Position numbers and translations under genes: made by a program. Shown piece after piece: positions 1 through 9,326 of a DNA stretch of 64,000 nt (position 1 is the first letter of the stretch; each line of letters opens with the position of its first letter). Below the pieces are notes generated by a model. That model did not search any database. It saw nothing but the letters and a program-made list of their open reading frames with translations, and was not told where the DNA came from. The stretch spans positions 1 to 64,000 of the forward strand of contig CAVXVZ010000013.1 in NCBI GenBank assembly GCA_963765375.1. Reading direction: 5' to 3'. This stretch comes from Roseiarcus sp963765375 (GTDB lineage Bacteria > Pseudomonadota > Alphaproteobacteria > Rhizobiales > Beijerinckiaceae).

Positions 1-201
1 CGAAGCGCTTTGAATCAACAAATTTGATACTGAGCCACAGACGTCGCGCTCAACCTGCCGACCCAAAAGATCGAGCGACGGCCCGGTCGTCAAGCATTTC
101 CGCGGCGGTAAGACGCTCAGAACGCTCTCGAACGCGGCTTGACGCGGTGCGTGGAAGCGGCTCCTATATATCGAACTTTTTGATATTAAGCGGAGCGATA
201 C

Positions 202-1708
202 ATGCGCGCCTCGGTCACCGCCAATCGGGACTACGGAATCGCGAAAATCGACGACCGGCTCTATGGCGCGTTCCTCGAGCATCTCGGCCGGGCCATCTAT
301 ACCGGCACCACGAACCCGGCCATCCCTTCTCCGCAGACGCCGACGGCATGCGCAGCGACGTCGTCAAGCTGGCGGGAATCTAAAGTTCCGCTCGTGCGCT
401 ATCCCGGCGGCAATTTCGTCTCCGCCTATAATTGGGAGGATGGCGTCGGCCCGCGCGAGAAGCGACCGACGCGGCTCGATCTCGCCTGGCACACGTCCGA
501 GTTCCAACGCGGTCGGCCTGCACGAATTCGCCCAATGGTGCGAAGCTGCGGCGCCGAGCTGATGCTCGCCATCAATCTCGGTTCGCGCGGGCTCGACGAG
601 GCGCGCAATTTTGTCGAATACGTCAACGGTCCGACCGGCAGCTATTGGGGCGATCTGCGCAAGTCGCACGGCCGCGCCGAACCGTTCGGCGTCAAGCATT
701 GGTGCCTCGGCAACGAGATGGACGGCCCTTGGCAGGTCGGCCACAAGACCGCCGACGAATATGGCCGGCTCGCCAACGAAGTCGCGAAGACGCTGCGCGG
801 CGTTCGACAAGTCGCTCGAGCTCATCGTCTGCGGCTCGTCGAATTCCGACATGAAGACCTATCCCGAATGGGAGCGGATCGTGCTCGAGCACACCTACGA
901 GGCGGTCGACCAATCTCGCTGCACATGTATTTCGCCAACCGCGCCAAAAACACCGCCAACTATCTCGCCCTCAACGCGAAGCTCGACGCCTATATCGGCG
1001 CGGTCGCCGCGACGATCGAATTCGTCCGCGCCGCAAAAGCGCAGCAAGAAGCGGGTCACGATCTCATTCGACGAATGGAACGTCTGGTATCATTCGAACG
1101 CGCAGGATCGCGAAATCCTCGGCGGCCCAAGGGATGGCCGCATGCGCCGCGACTGCTGGAGGATATCTACAATTTCGAGGACGTGCTGCAGGTCGGCTGA
1201 TCCTCAACACATTCATCCGGCGATCGACGTGGTGAAGATTGCCTGCATCGCGCAGCTCGTCAACGTCATCGCGCCGATCATGACCGAGCCGAACGGCCCG
1301 GCGTGGCGGCAGACGATCTACTATCCCTATTTTTGCCTCCGTCTACGGGCGAGGCGTTGCGTTGCAGCTCAGTGTCAGTCGCCGGGCTATGATGCCGACG
1401 TTGCCGACAATGTGCCTTATCTCGACATAGCCGGGGTACACGACGGGCGGGAACGCGCTGACCTTCTTCGCCGTCAACCGACACGCCGGCGAGGCGATCG
1501 AAAACAACGTCGACTTACAGGGGTTCGCCGGCGCCAGGGTCGTCGACCATCAGGGATAGCAGGCGCCGGTCTCGAAGCCGTCAACTCGCTGAAAAAGCCC
1601 ATGACCGTTTCGCCCAAGACGGGCGCTGGCGCGAAGGTCCAGGACGGGCGCCTGACCGCCCGGCTGCCGCGCTATTCCTACCAGATGATCCGCCTCGCCC
1701 TCGCTTAG
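202..1708 (+). pseudogene. GH51 alpha-L-arabinofuranosidase, heavily frameshifted
   Basis: An intact relative would release terminal arabinofuranose from arabinose-containing polysaccharide. Family similarity runs almost end to end but hops between all three plus-strand frames at least ten times, with an in-frame stop at 1198-1200. Recognisable blocks in order are the N-terminal EHLGRAIYTG block (about 280-310), VRYPGGNFVSAYNWEDG (about 390-445), GNEMDGPW with the acid/base Glu (about 710-730), SFDEWNVWYHS with the nucleophile Glu (about 1065-1095), IACIAQLVNVIAPIMTE (about 1235-1285), and the C-terminal end at 1706-1708. The ATG at 202 is preceded by GGAG and matches the usual family start. 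Both catalytic Glu codons survive, so decay is by small indels and not by loss of segments. It lies in the tRNA-Leu-linked island beside four IS families. Poor sequence quality could explain some of the indels. Confidence 0.85.
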
Positions 1709-2383
1709 TTAGGGCGGCGGAAGGGATTCAAAATCCATGGAAGGAAATCCAAATCCCCACGGAAGGAAATCAAAGGCCATTTTCCCTGCCGCCAATCGAG
1801 GCTTTTCAATAAGTTTCAGGCAATCTTACCCTAAAGATCAACCCCCGATCCTCTCAACGCCGCCAGCTTCGAAGTCTTGGCCCACCTCTGTTCGACGACC
1901 CAAGCAACTTAGGGGAGCTATCCGCTTTACAAACCCATTTCCCATTTGGTAGCACAGCCGCCGACAGGCCGGCGACCCGGCCCGTCCTGACCAAGAAAAT
2001 GACCGCGGCTGGGCGCCAGGGTTATTGAGGAGAATTACTATCTGGGGGACGGTCGCTACCTTCGCCCGGACGGGTGTTTTGTTCGCGTCTTTCAGGCGAT
2101 AATTAGGGGCGCAAGGGAACCTGAAACGCCAAAGCCTGAAAGCGCTCGTTAAGTTCATCGATGTCAGCGGCCACCTGGAGCAGGTCTACTGTAGTTTCTT
2201 GCACTAATCTGGTAGTGAGTTTCTTCTCGCGGCAAATCTCAAATCTGCCGGGAGGCGCGGGGTGCTCGAACTGCCATGTGTCGTGGATCATTCGATCTCA
2301 ACGTCCGGCCAAGCGACGAGCATCCTCGGCAAATTCGCATAACTTGGCTATTATACCAGTTGAAATCGGTCGCAATCGTGCAA
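1709..2383. other. Intergenic stretch without a recognisable gene
   Basis: About 675 bases between the GH51 remnant and the ISAs1 element. The short open frames here resemble no family I know. The only structure seen is a short repeated motif, GGAAGGAAATC, at 1739-1749 and 1760-1770. It has a near copy with matching flanks at about 30943-30969. Confidence 0.6.
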
Positions 2384-2393
2384 GGGATACATA
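2384..2393. repeat. Target-site duplication, left copy (ISAs1 element)
   Basis: GGGATACATA directly precedes the left inverted repeat and is repeated exactly at 3671-3680. Ten bases is within the usual range for ISAs1 elements. A perfect duplication means the element is complete and either recent or well preserved. Confidence 0.93.
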
Positions 2394-3670
2394 CAGGGCT
2401 GTTCAACGCTCTGTACTAGTCCCAGATGCAACAGGATTCCACGTTCTGAGCGAACGGGAGGTGGACGATTCCGCGGGCAGAAAAAGTCTGAATCTGTGTG
2501 AGGCGACCAAATCACTCGGGGGTCGCCATGAAATCGTTCGAGCCATTTCTTGCGCTGCTCGCGACGATTCCCGACCCGCGTCGCGCCGAGGGCAAACTCT
2601 ATCGGTTACCGCACGTGCTGCTGTTTTCCGTTTTCGCCATGGTGAGCGGCGCCAATTCGTATCGCGGCATCCGCACTTACCTCAAGGTGCATCGGCAAAG
2701 GCTGAACAAAGCCTTCGAGATCAAGTGGAAGAGGCCGCCGGCGCATACCGCGATCCGCTATATCTTGCAGGGGCTGAGCCCGGCCGATGTCGAAAAGGTC
2801 TTTCGTGACCACGCCGCGAACCTCAAATCTCGCTCCGGCGAGCGCCCAGACGCGCGTCATCGCGTTCGACGGCAAGACGCTGAAGGGCAGTTTCGACAAC
2901 TTCAACGACGCCAAGGCAAGACAGTTGCTTAGCGCGTTCGCGGTCGATACGGCGCTGGTTCTCGCCCACATCGAAATCGATGAGAAATCCAACGAGATCC
3001 CCGCCGCGCAGAAGCTGATGGAGGAACTCCACTTGGCGGGCCATATCGTCACCTGCGACGCCATGCATTGCCAAAAAAAACTTTCGAAGCCGCCGCCGTC
3101 GCCAACGCACATCTGATCGTCCAGCTCAAGGAGAACCAGCCGATCCTCTGGCAGAAGGTCGAGGCCGTCTGCGCCACGGCCAAGCCCCAGTCGAGCGTGC
3201 AGACCGTGGACCAGAAACGGCGCAACCGCCACGAAACCCGAGCCATCGCGGTGTTCACCGCCGCGCCCGCCGTCGCAGGAACGGAATGGGAGCCCCATGT
3301 CGCCGCCATCATCAAGGTCGAGCGCGCGATCAACGTCCGGCAGCCCGCCACCGGCCTCTGGAAGCCCTCGTCCGAAATCTCCTTCTATCTCTCCGGCCGT
3401 CCTGTGACCGCAAACCTCGCCGCGCACGCCATCCGCAAGCACTGGGGAATCGAGAACAAATCCCACTACACGCGCGACGTCACTTTCCGCGAAGATGCCT
3501 CGCGCATTCGAACCAATCCTGGAATTGTCGCAAGACTCAGGAGCATTGCGTACAATATCCTGCGCTGCAACCAATCCGACTCAATCCCTCAAGACCGCTT
3601 CGCCACCGCTCTCGGAGGCCTCAAATCAATATTCTCCATGACGTTCAGTAGAGAGCGTTGAACAGCCCTG
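2394..3670 (+). mobile_element. ISAs1-family insertion sequence (1277 bp)
   Basis: Terminal inverted repeats of 24 bases match at 23 positions: left 2394-2417 (begins CAGGGCTGTTCAACGCTC), right 3647-3670. The element is bracketed by the perfect 10-base duplication GGGATACATA. It contains a single transposase reading with two frameshifts, whose stop falls inside the right repeat. No gene disrupted by the insertion can be recognised in the flanks. Confidence 0.93.
2528..3661 (+). pseudogene. ISAs1-family DDE transposase, two frameshifts
   Basis: The translated pieces join into a full ISAs1-type transposase. The N-terminal part (from ATG 2528, RBS-like GGGGG upstream) carries DPRRAEGKLYRLPHVLLFSV. 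The central part carries RVIAFDGKTLKGS with the first catalytic Asp. The C-terminal part carries HWGIENKSHYTRDVTFRED with the family's HW.IEN.LHW-like block. The first shift, near 2825-2835, moves the frame by +1. The second lies at an A8 run (3073-3080) and is a -1 shift. ISAs1 transposases are normally a single ORF, so at least the first shift is a true lesion or an error. The A8 shift could also be bypassed by slippage. Confidence 0.9.
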
Positions 3671-3680
3671 GGGATACATA
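3671..3680. repeat. Target-site duplication, right copy (ISAs1 element)
   Basis: Exact copy of GGGATACATA found at 2384-2393, directly after the right inverted repeat. Confidence 0.93.
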
Positions 3681-3787
3681 AGCGTCAAGTTTTCTGTTAA
3701 TGCCGAATATTTGCGAGGTAAGGCAAAGTCCGAGTCTCGCGCTGACGGTTGTAAGGTGATTAATTCGCTATCGACTATGGCCTCTAA

Positions 3788-5267
3788 TCTTACTGTGTCA
3801 CAAGTTGGCTCTTTGGCAACAGGGGCATCGGGGCAGTCGCCGGGCGATACTTCGGGCCAACCTAATGCGGATGCTTGTGATGGACGATTTGACGTGGCGT
3901 TCTGCTCGGATCGGGGGATCCGCGGGGTCGAAAACCGTTGGATAGGTCAGACGTTTTGATGACGAGGGTTTTGTCGTCTGAGGGGGGAATCAGACTCCGT
4001 TCGGAGACCAGGAATCCGTATGCTGCGACGCAGAGCGCCATGTGATGGTGAAAGCCTCGCCAGCCTCGACCTTCATAGTGATCGAGGCCCAGTTCCTGCT
4101 TGAGTTCCTGATAGTCGCGCTCGATCCGCCAGCGCAGTTTGGCAGTTTCCACGAGCCTCGCGAGGGCTGTATCCGCAGCCAGGGTCGAGAGCCAGTATTT
4201 GGTCGGCGCGCTTTCGTCCTGCGGCCATTCGACGAGCAGCCACTCTTCCGCATAGGGGTGCGAACGCCAGTAGTCGCGATGCGCGGGCCTAACCCGCACG
4301 GCGGCGAAGCGGGAACGAAGCGTTTTGTCGACGCCTTCGCGCCATGCGACGTCCCGCCAGGCGTCAGCCGGCAGCGACTTGGCGAGTTGCTTGGCCGACT
4401 GAGGCTGATTCTGCGCGTCGCGCCGCATCAGCGTCGGGGGTCGACCTTGCCCGGTCCATGCCTTGGGCGGGAGCGGACCCGCTCCCGGCGGCCAAAGCCG
4501 GACCGACGACTGAACGCCGACGACATAAGTCAGGCCCATGCGCGTCAGCGCCGCTCGGAACGCCGTGTTGATCCCGTAACCGGCGTCCGCCAACACCACC
4601 CCTTCCGGCACGCCCTCGGCGCGCGCGGCGCGGATCTGGTCGAGCGCAATTTGCGGTTTGGTCTTGAAGACGACGTCCTCGGGCACGCCGGCTCTGGCCC
4701 GGCGAACTGGATCGGCCGCCCAATCCTCGGGAAGATAGAGCCGAAAGGCGATCGGCAGGCTCGCGTGCTCGTTGGCGACCGACAACGACACCGCAATCTG
4801 ACAATTGTCCTGCTTGCCGAGTTGCCCGCAATACTGCCGGGCGACGCCAACGGAATGAACGCCCTTCTTCGGGAATCCCGTGTCGTCGACGATCCAAGCT
4901 CTTACTCCGCCGCTCTTTTCGATCGCAGGCAGAACAAAGGTTCGAACCTGCCGCAGCAGGGCCTCCTGCGACCAATCGGCGTTCGCGACAAAATGGTGCA
5001 GCGATTGATGCGCGCCTTGAACCCGGCTGGGCTCGACGCGGGCTGCAATCGGCTCGACGCTCTTGCGCTCGCCGGGAAGGATAAGCCCTTTGCAGTAGGA
5101 GCCAAATGGCGCGCGCCGATCCGCGTGCCCCAAGCTCGACGCCAAGTGCTCCAAATAAGACGCTAACCGAGATTCGTTCCCAGCTCCCTCTGCGCTTCGA
5201 TCCACCAGCCCCTCCGAATCAGGCGTGAATCGAAACCATCACCTCAAATGTTTATGACACAGTAAAA
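3788..5267 (-). mobile_element. IS701-family insertion sequence (1480 bp)
   Basis: Imperfect inverted repeats bound the element: left 3788 onward reads TCTTACTGTGTCACAA; the right end, read inward from 5267, gives TTTTACTGTGTCATAA. Both sides are flanked by the 4-base duplication CTAA (3784-3787 and 5268-5271), which fits the YTAR target preference of IS701 elements. One intact minus-strand transposase fills it. Only three bases separate its right duplication from the likely left end of the ISAzo13 element. Confidence 0.85.
3862..5205 (-). CDS. IS701-family DDE transposase
   Basis: A 447-residue transposase, intact and of normal family length. The N-terminal region holds the typical QSLHHFVANADW block. 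The catalytic Asp residues sit in WIVDDTGFPKKG and VLADAGYG, and the Glu lies in the C-terminal RWRIERDYQELKQELGLDHYEGR block, followed by the family's GFHHH motif. The gene lies wholly between the inverted repeats at 3788 and 5267, so the element may still be mobile. A start further in (ATG within the first 20 codons) cannot be excluded. Confidence 0.92.
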   Translation of the reverse strand: MDRSAEGAGNESRLASYLEHLASSLGHADRRAPFGSYCKGLILPGERKSVEPIAARVEPSRVQGAHQSLHHFVANADWSQEALLRQVRTFVLPAIEKSGGVRAWIVDDTGFPKKGVHSVGVARQYCGQLGKQDNCQIAVSLSVANEHASLPIAFRLYLPEDWAADPVRRARAGVPEDVVFKTKPQIALDQIRAARAEGVPEGVVLADAGYGINTAFRAALTRMGLTYVVGVQSSVRLWPPGAGPLPPKAWTGQGRPPTLMRRDAQNQPQSAKQLAKSLPADAWRDVAWREGVDKTLRSRFAAVRVRPAHRDYWRSHPYAEEWLLVEWPQDESAPTKYWLSTLAADTALARLVETAKLRWRIERDYQELKQELGLDHYEGRGWRGFHHHMALCVAAYGFLVSERSLIPPSDDKTLVIKTSDLSNGFRPRGSPDPSRTPRQIVHHKHPH

Positions 5268-5274
5268 CTAAGGG

Positions 5275-6632
5275 CCCGTCAGGAAACAACTGAATCGGGT
5301 GCGAGGTGGGGGATTCCCAAGTTTGGGATCGTATCCTATGCGCGGGCATGCTCGATGTTGCTCTGATTCGCGAACGATTTGAGGCTTCGTCGCCGCATCT
5401 CGACGAACGCGGGCGGCGGCTGTTCGCAGCTACTGAAGCCGCGGCCGCCGGTTACGGCGGCATTGCGGCAGTGTCGCGGATCACCGGCATCGCCGCAAGC
5501 ACCATCGGCCGCGGCCTGAATGAACTCGCGGCGCCGACGCGGTTGGAGCCGGGCCGCATCCGCCGTTCGGGCGGCGGCCGCAAAGCGCTGGTCGTGACGG
5601 ACCGGAAGCTTCTCGACGACTTGAACGGGCTGGTCGAGCCCGAGGCGCGCGGCGATCCGATGTCGCCGTTGCGCTGGACTTGCAAGAGTCTGCGCCGAGT
5701 GGCGGCCGAACTCGCCGCCCTGGGGCATCGCGTGAGCCATACGGTCGTGGGCGAATTGCTGAGGCAGCAGAAGTTCAGCCTTCAGGCCAACCGCAAGACC
5801 CGAGAGGGCGACAGCCATCCAGATCGCGATGCCCAGTTCGCCTACATCAACACCGAGGTGAGCGCCGCCCTGGCCGAAGGCCAAGCAGTGATCTCGGTCG
5901 ACACCAAGAAAAAGGAACTCGTCGGCGACTTCAAGAATGCCGGACGCGAGTGGCGTCGCCAAGGCGAGCCGGAAGAGGTGCGGGTCCACGACTTCCTGAT
6001 CAAGGAACTGGGCCGGGCGGTCCCCTATGGCATTTACGATCTCGCCAGCAATGCCGGTTGGGTGAGCGTCGGCATCACCCACGACACGGCGGCCTTCGCG
6101 GTCCAGACAATTCGCCGCTGGTGGCAGGAGCTCGGCCGCGCCCGTTACCCCGAGGCCACCCAACTCGTTATCACCGCCGACGGCGGCGGCTCCAACGGCT
6201 ATCGCGTCCGCCTGTGGAAACGCGAGCTGCAACGTCTGGCCGACGAGACCGGCATCGCCATTGAGGTGCATCACCTGCCCCCGGGGACCAGCAAGTGGAA
6301 CAAGATCGAGCACCGTCTATTCTCGTTCATATCGCAAAACTGGCGGGCCAAACCGTTGGTCAGCTATCAGGTCATCGTCAATCTGATCTCGGCCACCACC
6401 ACCTCGACCGGTCTCGAGGTACGCTGCGAACTGGACGCCAATACATATCCCAAGGGCGTCACCGTCCCCGACGCCGAAATGGCCGCCCTCAATATCGAAT
6501 GCGCCGAATTTCACGGCGAATGGAACTATACGATCCGCCCCACCAACCGGTCAGATCGAGCGGTTGAATTCCTGACAAGCGCTAAGTACGCCCAATTCGC
6601 TGCAACACGTCCCACAGCTGCATAGTGACGGG
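5275..6632 (+). mobile_element. ISAzo13-family insertion sequence
   Basis: Candidate inverted repeats: left from 5275 (CCCGTCAGGAAACAACTG) and right ending at 6632, whose reverse complement reads CCCGTCACTATGCAGCTG. They agree at 13 of 18 positions, including the first seven. The transposase stop lies seven bases inside the right end. No convincing target duplication is visible, so the exact ends are inferred. Confidence 0.7.
5348..6625 (+). CDS. ISAzo13-family transposase
   Basis: A full-length 425-residue transposase of the ISAzo13 group (DDE domain, IS630-like superfamily). The N-terminus carries LDERGRRLFAATEA and a helix-turn-helix-like SRITGIAASTIGRGL. The catalytic core shows VISVDTKKKELVG, LVITADGGGSNG and HHLPPGTSKWNKIEHRLFSFI, which hold the D, D and E positions. 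I chose ATG 5348 because family members begin close to this point; the frame stays open to GTG 5306 but that start has no RBS-like sequence. No frameshift is present. Confidence 0.93.
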   Translation: MLDVALIRERFEASSPHLDERGRRLFAATEAAAAGYGGIAAVSRITGIAASTIGRGLNELAAPTRLEPGRIRRSGGGRKALVVTDRKLLDDLNGLVEPEARGDPMSPLRWTCKSLRRVAAELAALGHRVSHTVVGELLRQQKFSLQANRKTREGDSHPDRDAQFAYINTEVSAALAEGQAVISVDTKKKELVGDFKNAGREWRRQGEPEEVRVHDFLIKELGRAVPYGIYDLASNAGWVSVGITHDTAAFAVQTIRRWWQELGRARYPEATQLVITADGGGSNGYRVRLWKRELQRLADETGIAIEVHHLPPGTSKWNKIEHRLFSFISQNWRAKPLVSYQVIVNLISATTTSTGLEVRCELDANTYPKGVTVPDAEMAALNIECAEFHGEWNYTIRPTNRSDRAVEFLTSAKYAQFAATRPTAA

Positions 6633-6761
6633 TTTCGATGCGTCCTTCTTCCGCTCTCCTCAGAACGTTTGGATCGGTTGTGCCGAGCAGCGCATTGCCG
6701 AGCAGGGTGCGGGGAGGGTTTTCGCTTTCGTGTGGCCCGTCGCCCATGATATGCGTCCGCG

Positions 6762-6938
6762 ATGAATAGCAAAGAAGAAGGCGAGAATCCGTCACGCGAC
6801 GAGCTGCTTTTGCAGCTATTAAGGACGCCTCCCCAGCCGCGAGCAGAGCGCAAGCGTCCCCGCCAGCAAACTGAGGAGAAGTCTAATCGGACTCGGTCTT
6901 CTGAGTCGAGCGGCGAAAAGCGCGTTCCTTCTGCTTAG
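6762..6938 (+). CDS. Small hypothetical protein (58 aa)
   Basis: ATG 6762 to TAG 6936 encodes a short, very polar protein: an acidic start, a leucine-rich DELLLQLLRTPPQPR segment, then a Lys/Arg/Ser/Glu-rich tail. No signal peptide, membrane segment or catalytic motif is visible and there is no strong ribosome-binding site. It converges tail to tail with the IS1595 transposase remnant. Similar tiny charged proteins are sometimes carried beside ISXO2-type transposases, so it may be a passenger ORF of that element, but I do not recognise the family with certainty. Confidence 0.35.
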   Translation: MNSKEEGENPSRDELLLQLLRTPPQPRAERKRPRQQTEEKSNRTRSSESSGEKRVPSA

Positions 6939-7153
6939 ACGTGCGCGGAATTGTCAGGATTTCGATAGAGTAGGCGCTTGCCCTTCGCGCCAGCGAGCAA
7001 CATGGTCGCGCGCTGGTCGTCCAACAGGTGGCGCGTGTTCGCCCTGAAATCGAATTCGTTCAAATACCGCTGCAAGTGGGCTTCGCTCAGCCTGTGGTAC
7101 GGGCCGTAAACTCCGCGCTTAAACACAGCGAAATGCGACTTCGCGGAGTTTGT
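6935..7153 (-). pseudogene. IS1595 (ISXO2-like) transposase, C-terminal fragment
   Basis: About 70 residues match the end of ISXO2-like DDE transposases: FKRGVYGPYHRLSEAHLQRY, LNEFDFRAN and a terminal GAKGKRLLYR. The N-terminal two thirds, including the first catalytic Asp residues and the zinc-ribbon region, are missing. Upstream sequence is instead the 3' part of the truncated integrase, so the two remnants are joined at about 7155-7200. The fragment cannot encode an active transposase. Confidence 0.8.
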
Positions 7154-7781
7154 GTGTAGCATATCCGCCGTGATCGCACGAAGTTCCGTTGGAAACCTGG
7201 GATGTGTACGGCCCCAAACTCAACAAAGTTAGAGTAGATACGTTGAAATCGTTTGGAGACGCGGTGATGTCGTACTCGTCGATCTGCAAGTCTTCGGTTT
7301 CATCCGCGTAGTCGTCGAACCATTCTTGGTCGTTGTTAATCATTGTCTTCACCACAATTTGGCAGTCGTCGGCGCTTTCATCATCCGACCTCCTATCGCC
7401 TCCACGCATGACGATTACGGAGGTGGTGCGCTCACGACCCTCGCCAGATGTCCAAGCGCGATAAAGGCGGCCTGCAAGCGCTGTCGCTTGGCGATGAGTG
7501 AGAGGGATCGGCGCGTCCTCTCGCAAAGCGCGCCAGACAGTTTCAAGATAGGCCGCGAGTGTCGCATGACGCACTTTTGCTTCGGTCGGCTCTGCGGTTC
7601 GAAGCGAAACCTTTATGAACGAAGCCTTGGGCGAGATAGTGAGTGGGACCGTCTCGCTCCTGCTCGGCAGCTCCAATTTCAAGCCGATCGCTCGCGCCTT
7701 CACGTCCGCCGGAATGCGCTGCATGAAGTAGACGGAGCGGGAGCCGCCACGCCGCATCGGACGAACCAAGCGATAGAGCAT
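7119..7781 (-). pseudogene. Truncated tyrosine integrase, N-terminal part (DUF6538-like)
   Basis: The first ~110 residues resemble the N-terminus of alphaproteobacterial phage-type integrases: RGGSRSVYFMQRIPADVKARAIG followed by the SFIKVSLRTAEPTEAKVRHATL block. The core-binding and catalytic domains (R-H-R-Y) are absent; after roughly residue 185 the frame runs into the IS1595 remnant. The gene starts 87 bases from the 3' end of tRNA-Leu(CAG) and is read away from it, the usual position of the integrase of a tRNA-integrated island. It marks the right edge of the decayed island. Confidence 0.72.
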
Positions 7782-7867
7782 TGTATACCACCGATGTTGA
7801 CCACTTGAGGCGGCGCAACAGGTTGTAATCGCTCATCTCTTTGGCATCGTTCGAGATTTGTGACGAA

Positions 7868-7952
7868 TGGTGCCCAGGAAAGGACTCGAACCTTCACGGC
7901 TTGCACCGCTGGTACCTGAAACCAGTGCGTCTACCAATTCCGCCACCTGGGC
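7868..7952 (-). tRNA. tRNA-Leu (CAG anticodon)
   Basis: On the minus strand the 7-base acceptor arms are 7946-7952 (5' side) and 7872-7878 (3' side), followed by discriminator A and an encoded CCA (7868-7870). The D-arm has AATTGGTAGACGC. The anticodon stem CTGGT/ACCAG encloses loop TTCAGGT, giving anticodon CAG. There is a long class II variable arm and the T-arm GGTTCGAGTCC. Its 3' end is the probable attachment site of the island to the left. Confidence 0.96.
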
Positions 7953-8089
7953 CCGGCGCGTGTCTTAAGAGCGCGGGCGGGCCGATGTCAACGGCGCGCC
8001 GCGTCCCTCGCCGTCGCCCATGACAATGGCGCAGGCGCGGCGCTAAAATCAGCGCCAAGGCGCCTGAGCGCGCCCCGGAGGAGTTCCTG

Positions 8090-9322
8090 ATGACCAGCGC
8101 CGCGCGCCTGTCGTTGCATGTGCCCGAGCCGACGGTGCGCCCCGGCGCCAGGCCGGATTTCAGCCACGTCGGCATTGCCGAGGCTGGCGAAGTTCCCCGT
8201 CCGCCGACTGACGTCACCCCGTCCGAAATCCGCGACCTTGCCTATACGATGATCCGCGTGCTCGACGACCAGGGCCACGCTGTCGGCGCGTGGGTGGGAG
8301 CGCTGACGCCCGACGATCTGCGCAAGGGCCTGCGCGACATGATGCTGACCCGCGCCTTCGACGCCCGCATGCTCCTCTCGCAGCGCCAGGGCAAGACGTC
8401 GTTCTACATTCAATCTCTCGGTGAGGAGGCGATCGCGACCGCCCATCGGAAGGCGCTCGAGCCGGGCGACATGTGCTTTCCGACCTACCGCCAGCAGGGC
8501 CTGCTGATCGCCTACGGCTGGCCGATCGTCGACATGATGTGCCAGATCTTCGCCAACGAGCAAGATCGTCTCAAGGGCCGGCAGCTGCCCGGGCTCTATT
8601 CGGCGAAGGAGGCCGGATTCTTCACGGTCTCCGGCAATCTCGGGACCCAATATCCGCACGCGGTCGGCTGGGCGATGGCCTCGGCGATCGCGGGCGACAC
8701 GCGCATCGCCTCGGGCTGGATCGGCGAAGGCGCGACGGCGGAGAGCGACTTCCATTCGGCGCTGGTGTTCGCGTCCGTCTACCGGCCGCCGGTCATTCTC
8801 AACGTGGTCAACAACCAATGGGCGATCTCGTCCTACCAGGGCATCGCCGGCGGTGAGAGCGCCAAATTCGCCGCCCGCGGCCATGGCTTCGGCATTCCAT
8901 CGCTTCGCGTCGACGGCAACGACTATCTTGCGGTCTATGCAGTCTCGCGGTGGGCGGTCGAGCGGGCGCGCGCCAATTTGGGCCCGACACTCATCGAATG
9001 GGTGACTTACCGCGCAGGCGCGCACTCGACTTCGGACGATCCATCCAAATATCGCCCCAAGGACGAATGGGCCGATTGGCCGCTGGGCGATCCGATCGAG
9101 CGGCTGAAACTCCACCTTATCCGGATCGGCGCTTGGAGCGAGGAGCGCCACAAGCAGATGCAGGCCGAGGTCGAGGCCGAAGTGCTGGAGGCCGCGAAAG
9201 AGGCGGAAAGACACGGCACGCTGCATGATGGACCGAAGCCGAGCGCTTCATCGATGTTCGAGCAGGTGTACAAGGACATGCCGCGCCATTTGCGCGAACA
9301 GCGCCAGCAGCTCGGAGTCTGA
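8090..9322 (+). CDS. bkdA1: Branched-chain 2-oxoacid dehydrogenase E1 alpha subunit
   Basis: Forms, with E1 beta, the thiamine-diphosphate decarboxylase that handles the 2-oxo acids from Val, Leu and Ile. It has 410 residues, the longer form typical of bacterial branched-chain enzymes, with an N-terminal extension before LRDMMLTRAFDARM. The ThDP motif runs from GEGATAESDFH to VVNNQWAIS (about 208-245). YRAGAHSTSDDPSKYR is the phosphorylation-loop signature shared with mitochondrial BCKDH. GGAGGAG lies six bases before the ATG. First of three tightly spaced genes (four-base gap to the next). Confidence 0.95.
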   Translation: MTSAARLSLHVPEPTVRPGARPDFSHVGIAEAGEVPRPPTDVTPSEIRDLAYTMIRVLDDQGHAVGAWVGALTPDDLRKGLRDMMLTRAFDARMLLSQRQGKTSFYIQSLGEEAIATAHRKALEPGDMCFPTYRQQGLLIAYGWPIVDMMCQIFANEQDRLKGRQLPGLYSAKEAGFFTVSGNLGTQYPHAVGWAMASAIAGDTRIASGWIGEGATAESDFHSALVFASVYRPPVILNVVNNQWAISSYQGIAGGESAKFAARGHGFGIPSLRVDGNDYLAVYAVSRWAVERARANLGPTLIEWVTYRAGAHSTSDDPSKYRPKDEWADWPLGDPIERLKLHLIRIGAWSEERHKQMQAEVEAEVLEAAKEAERHGTLHDGPKPSASSMFEQVYKDMPRHLREQRQQLGV

Positions 9323-9326
9323 CGCC

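Noticed and set aside
1739..1770. CRISPR-like repeat (two GGAAGGAAATC units)
   Set aside because: Only two short imperfect units with a ten-base spacer; no array or cas genes.
1838..2158. Minus-strand ORF of 106 codons in the island
   Set aside because: Composition is unlike the coding genes here, there is no RBS, and no motif is recognisable.
7543..7836. Minus-strand ORF beginning MSDYNLLRR upstream of the integrase
   Set aside because: It overlaps the integrase N-terminus in another frame, and the integrase frame carries the family similarity.
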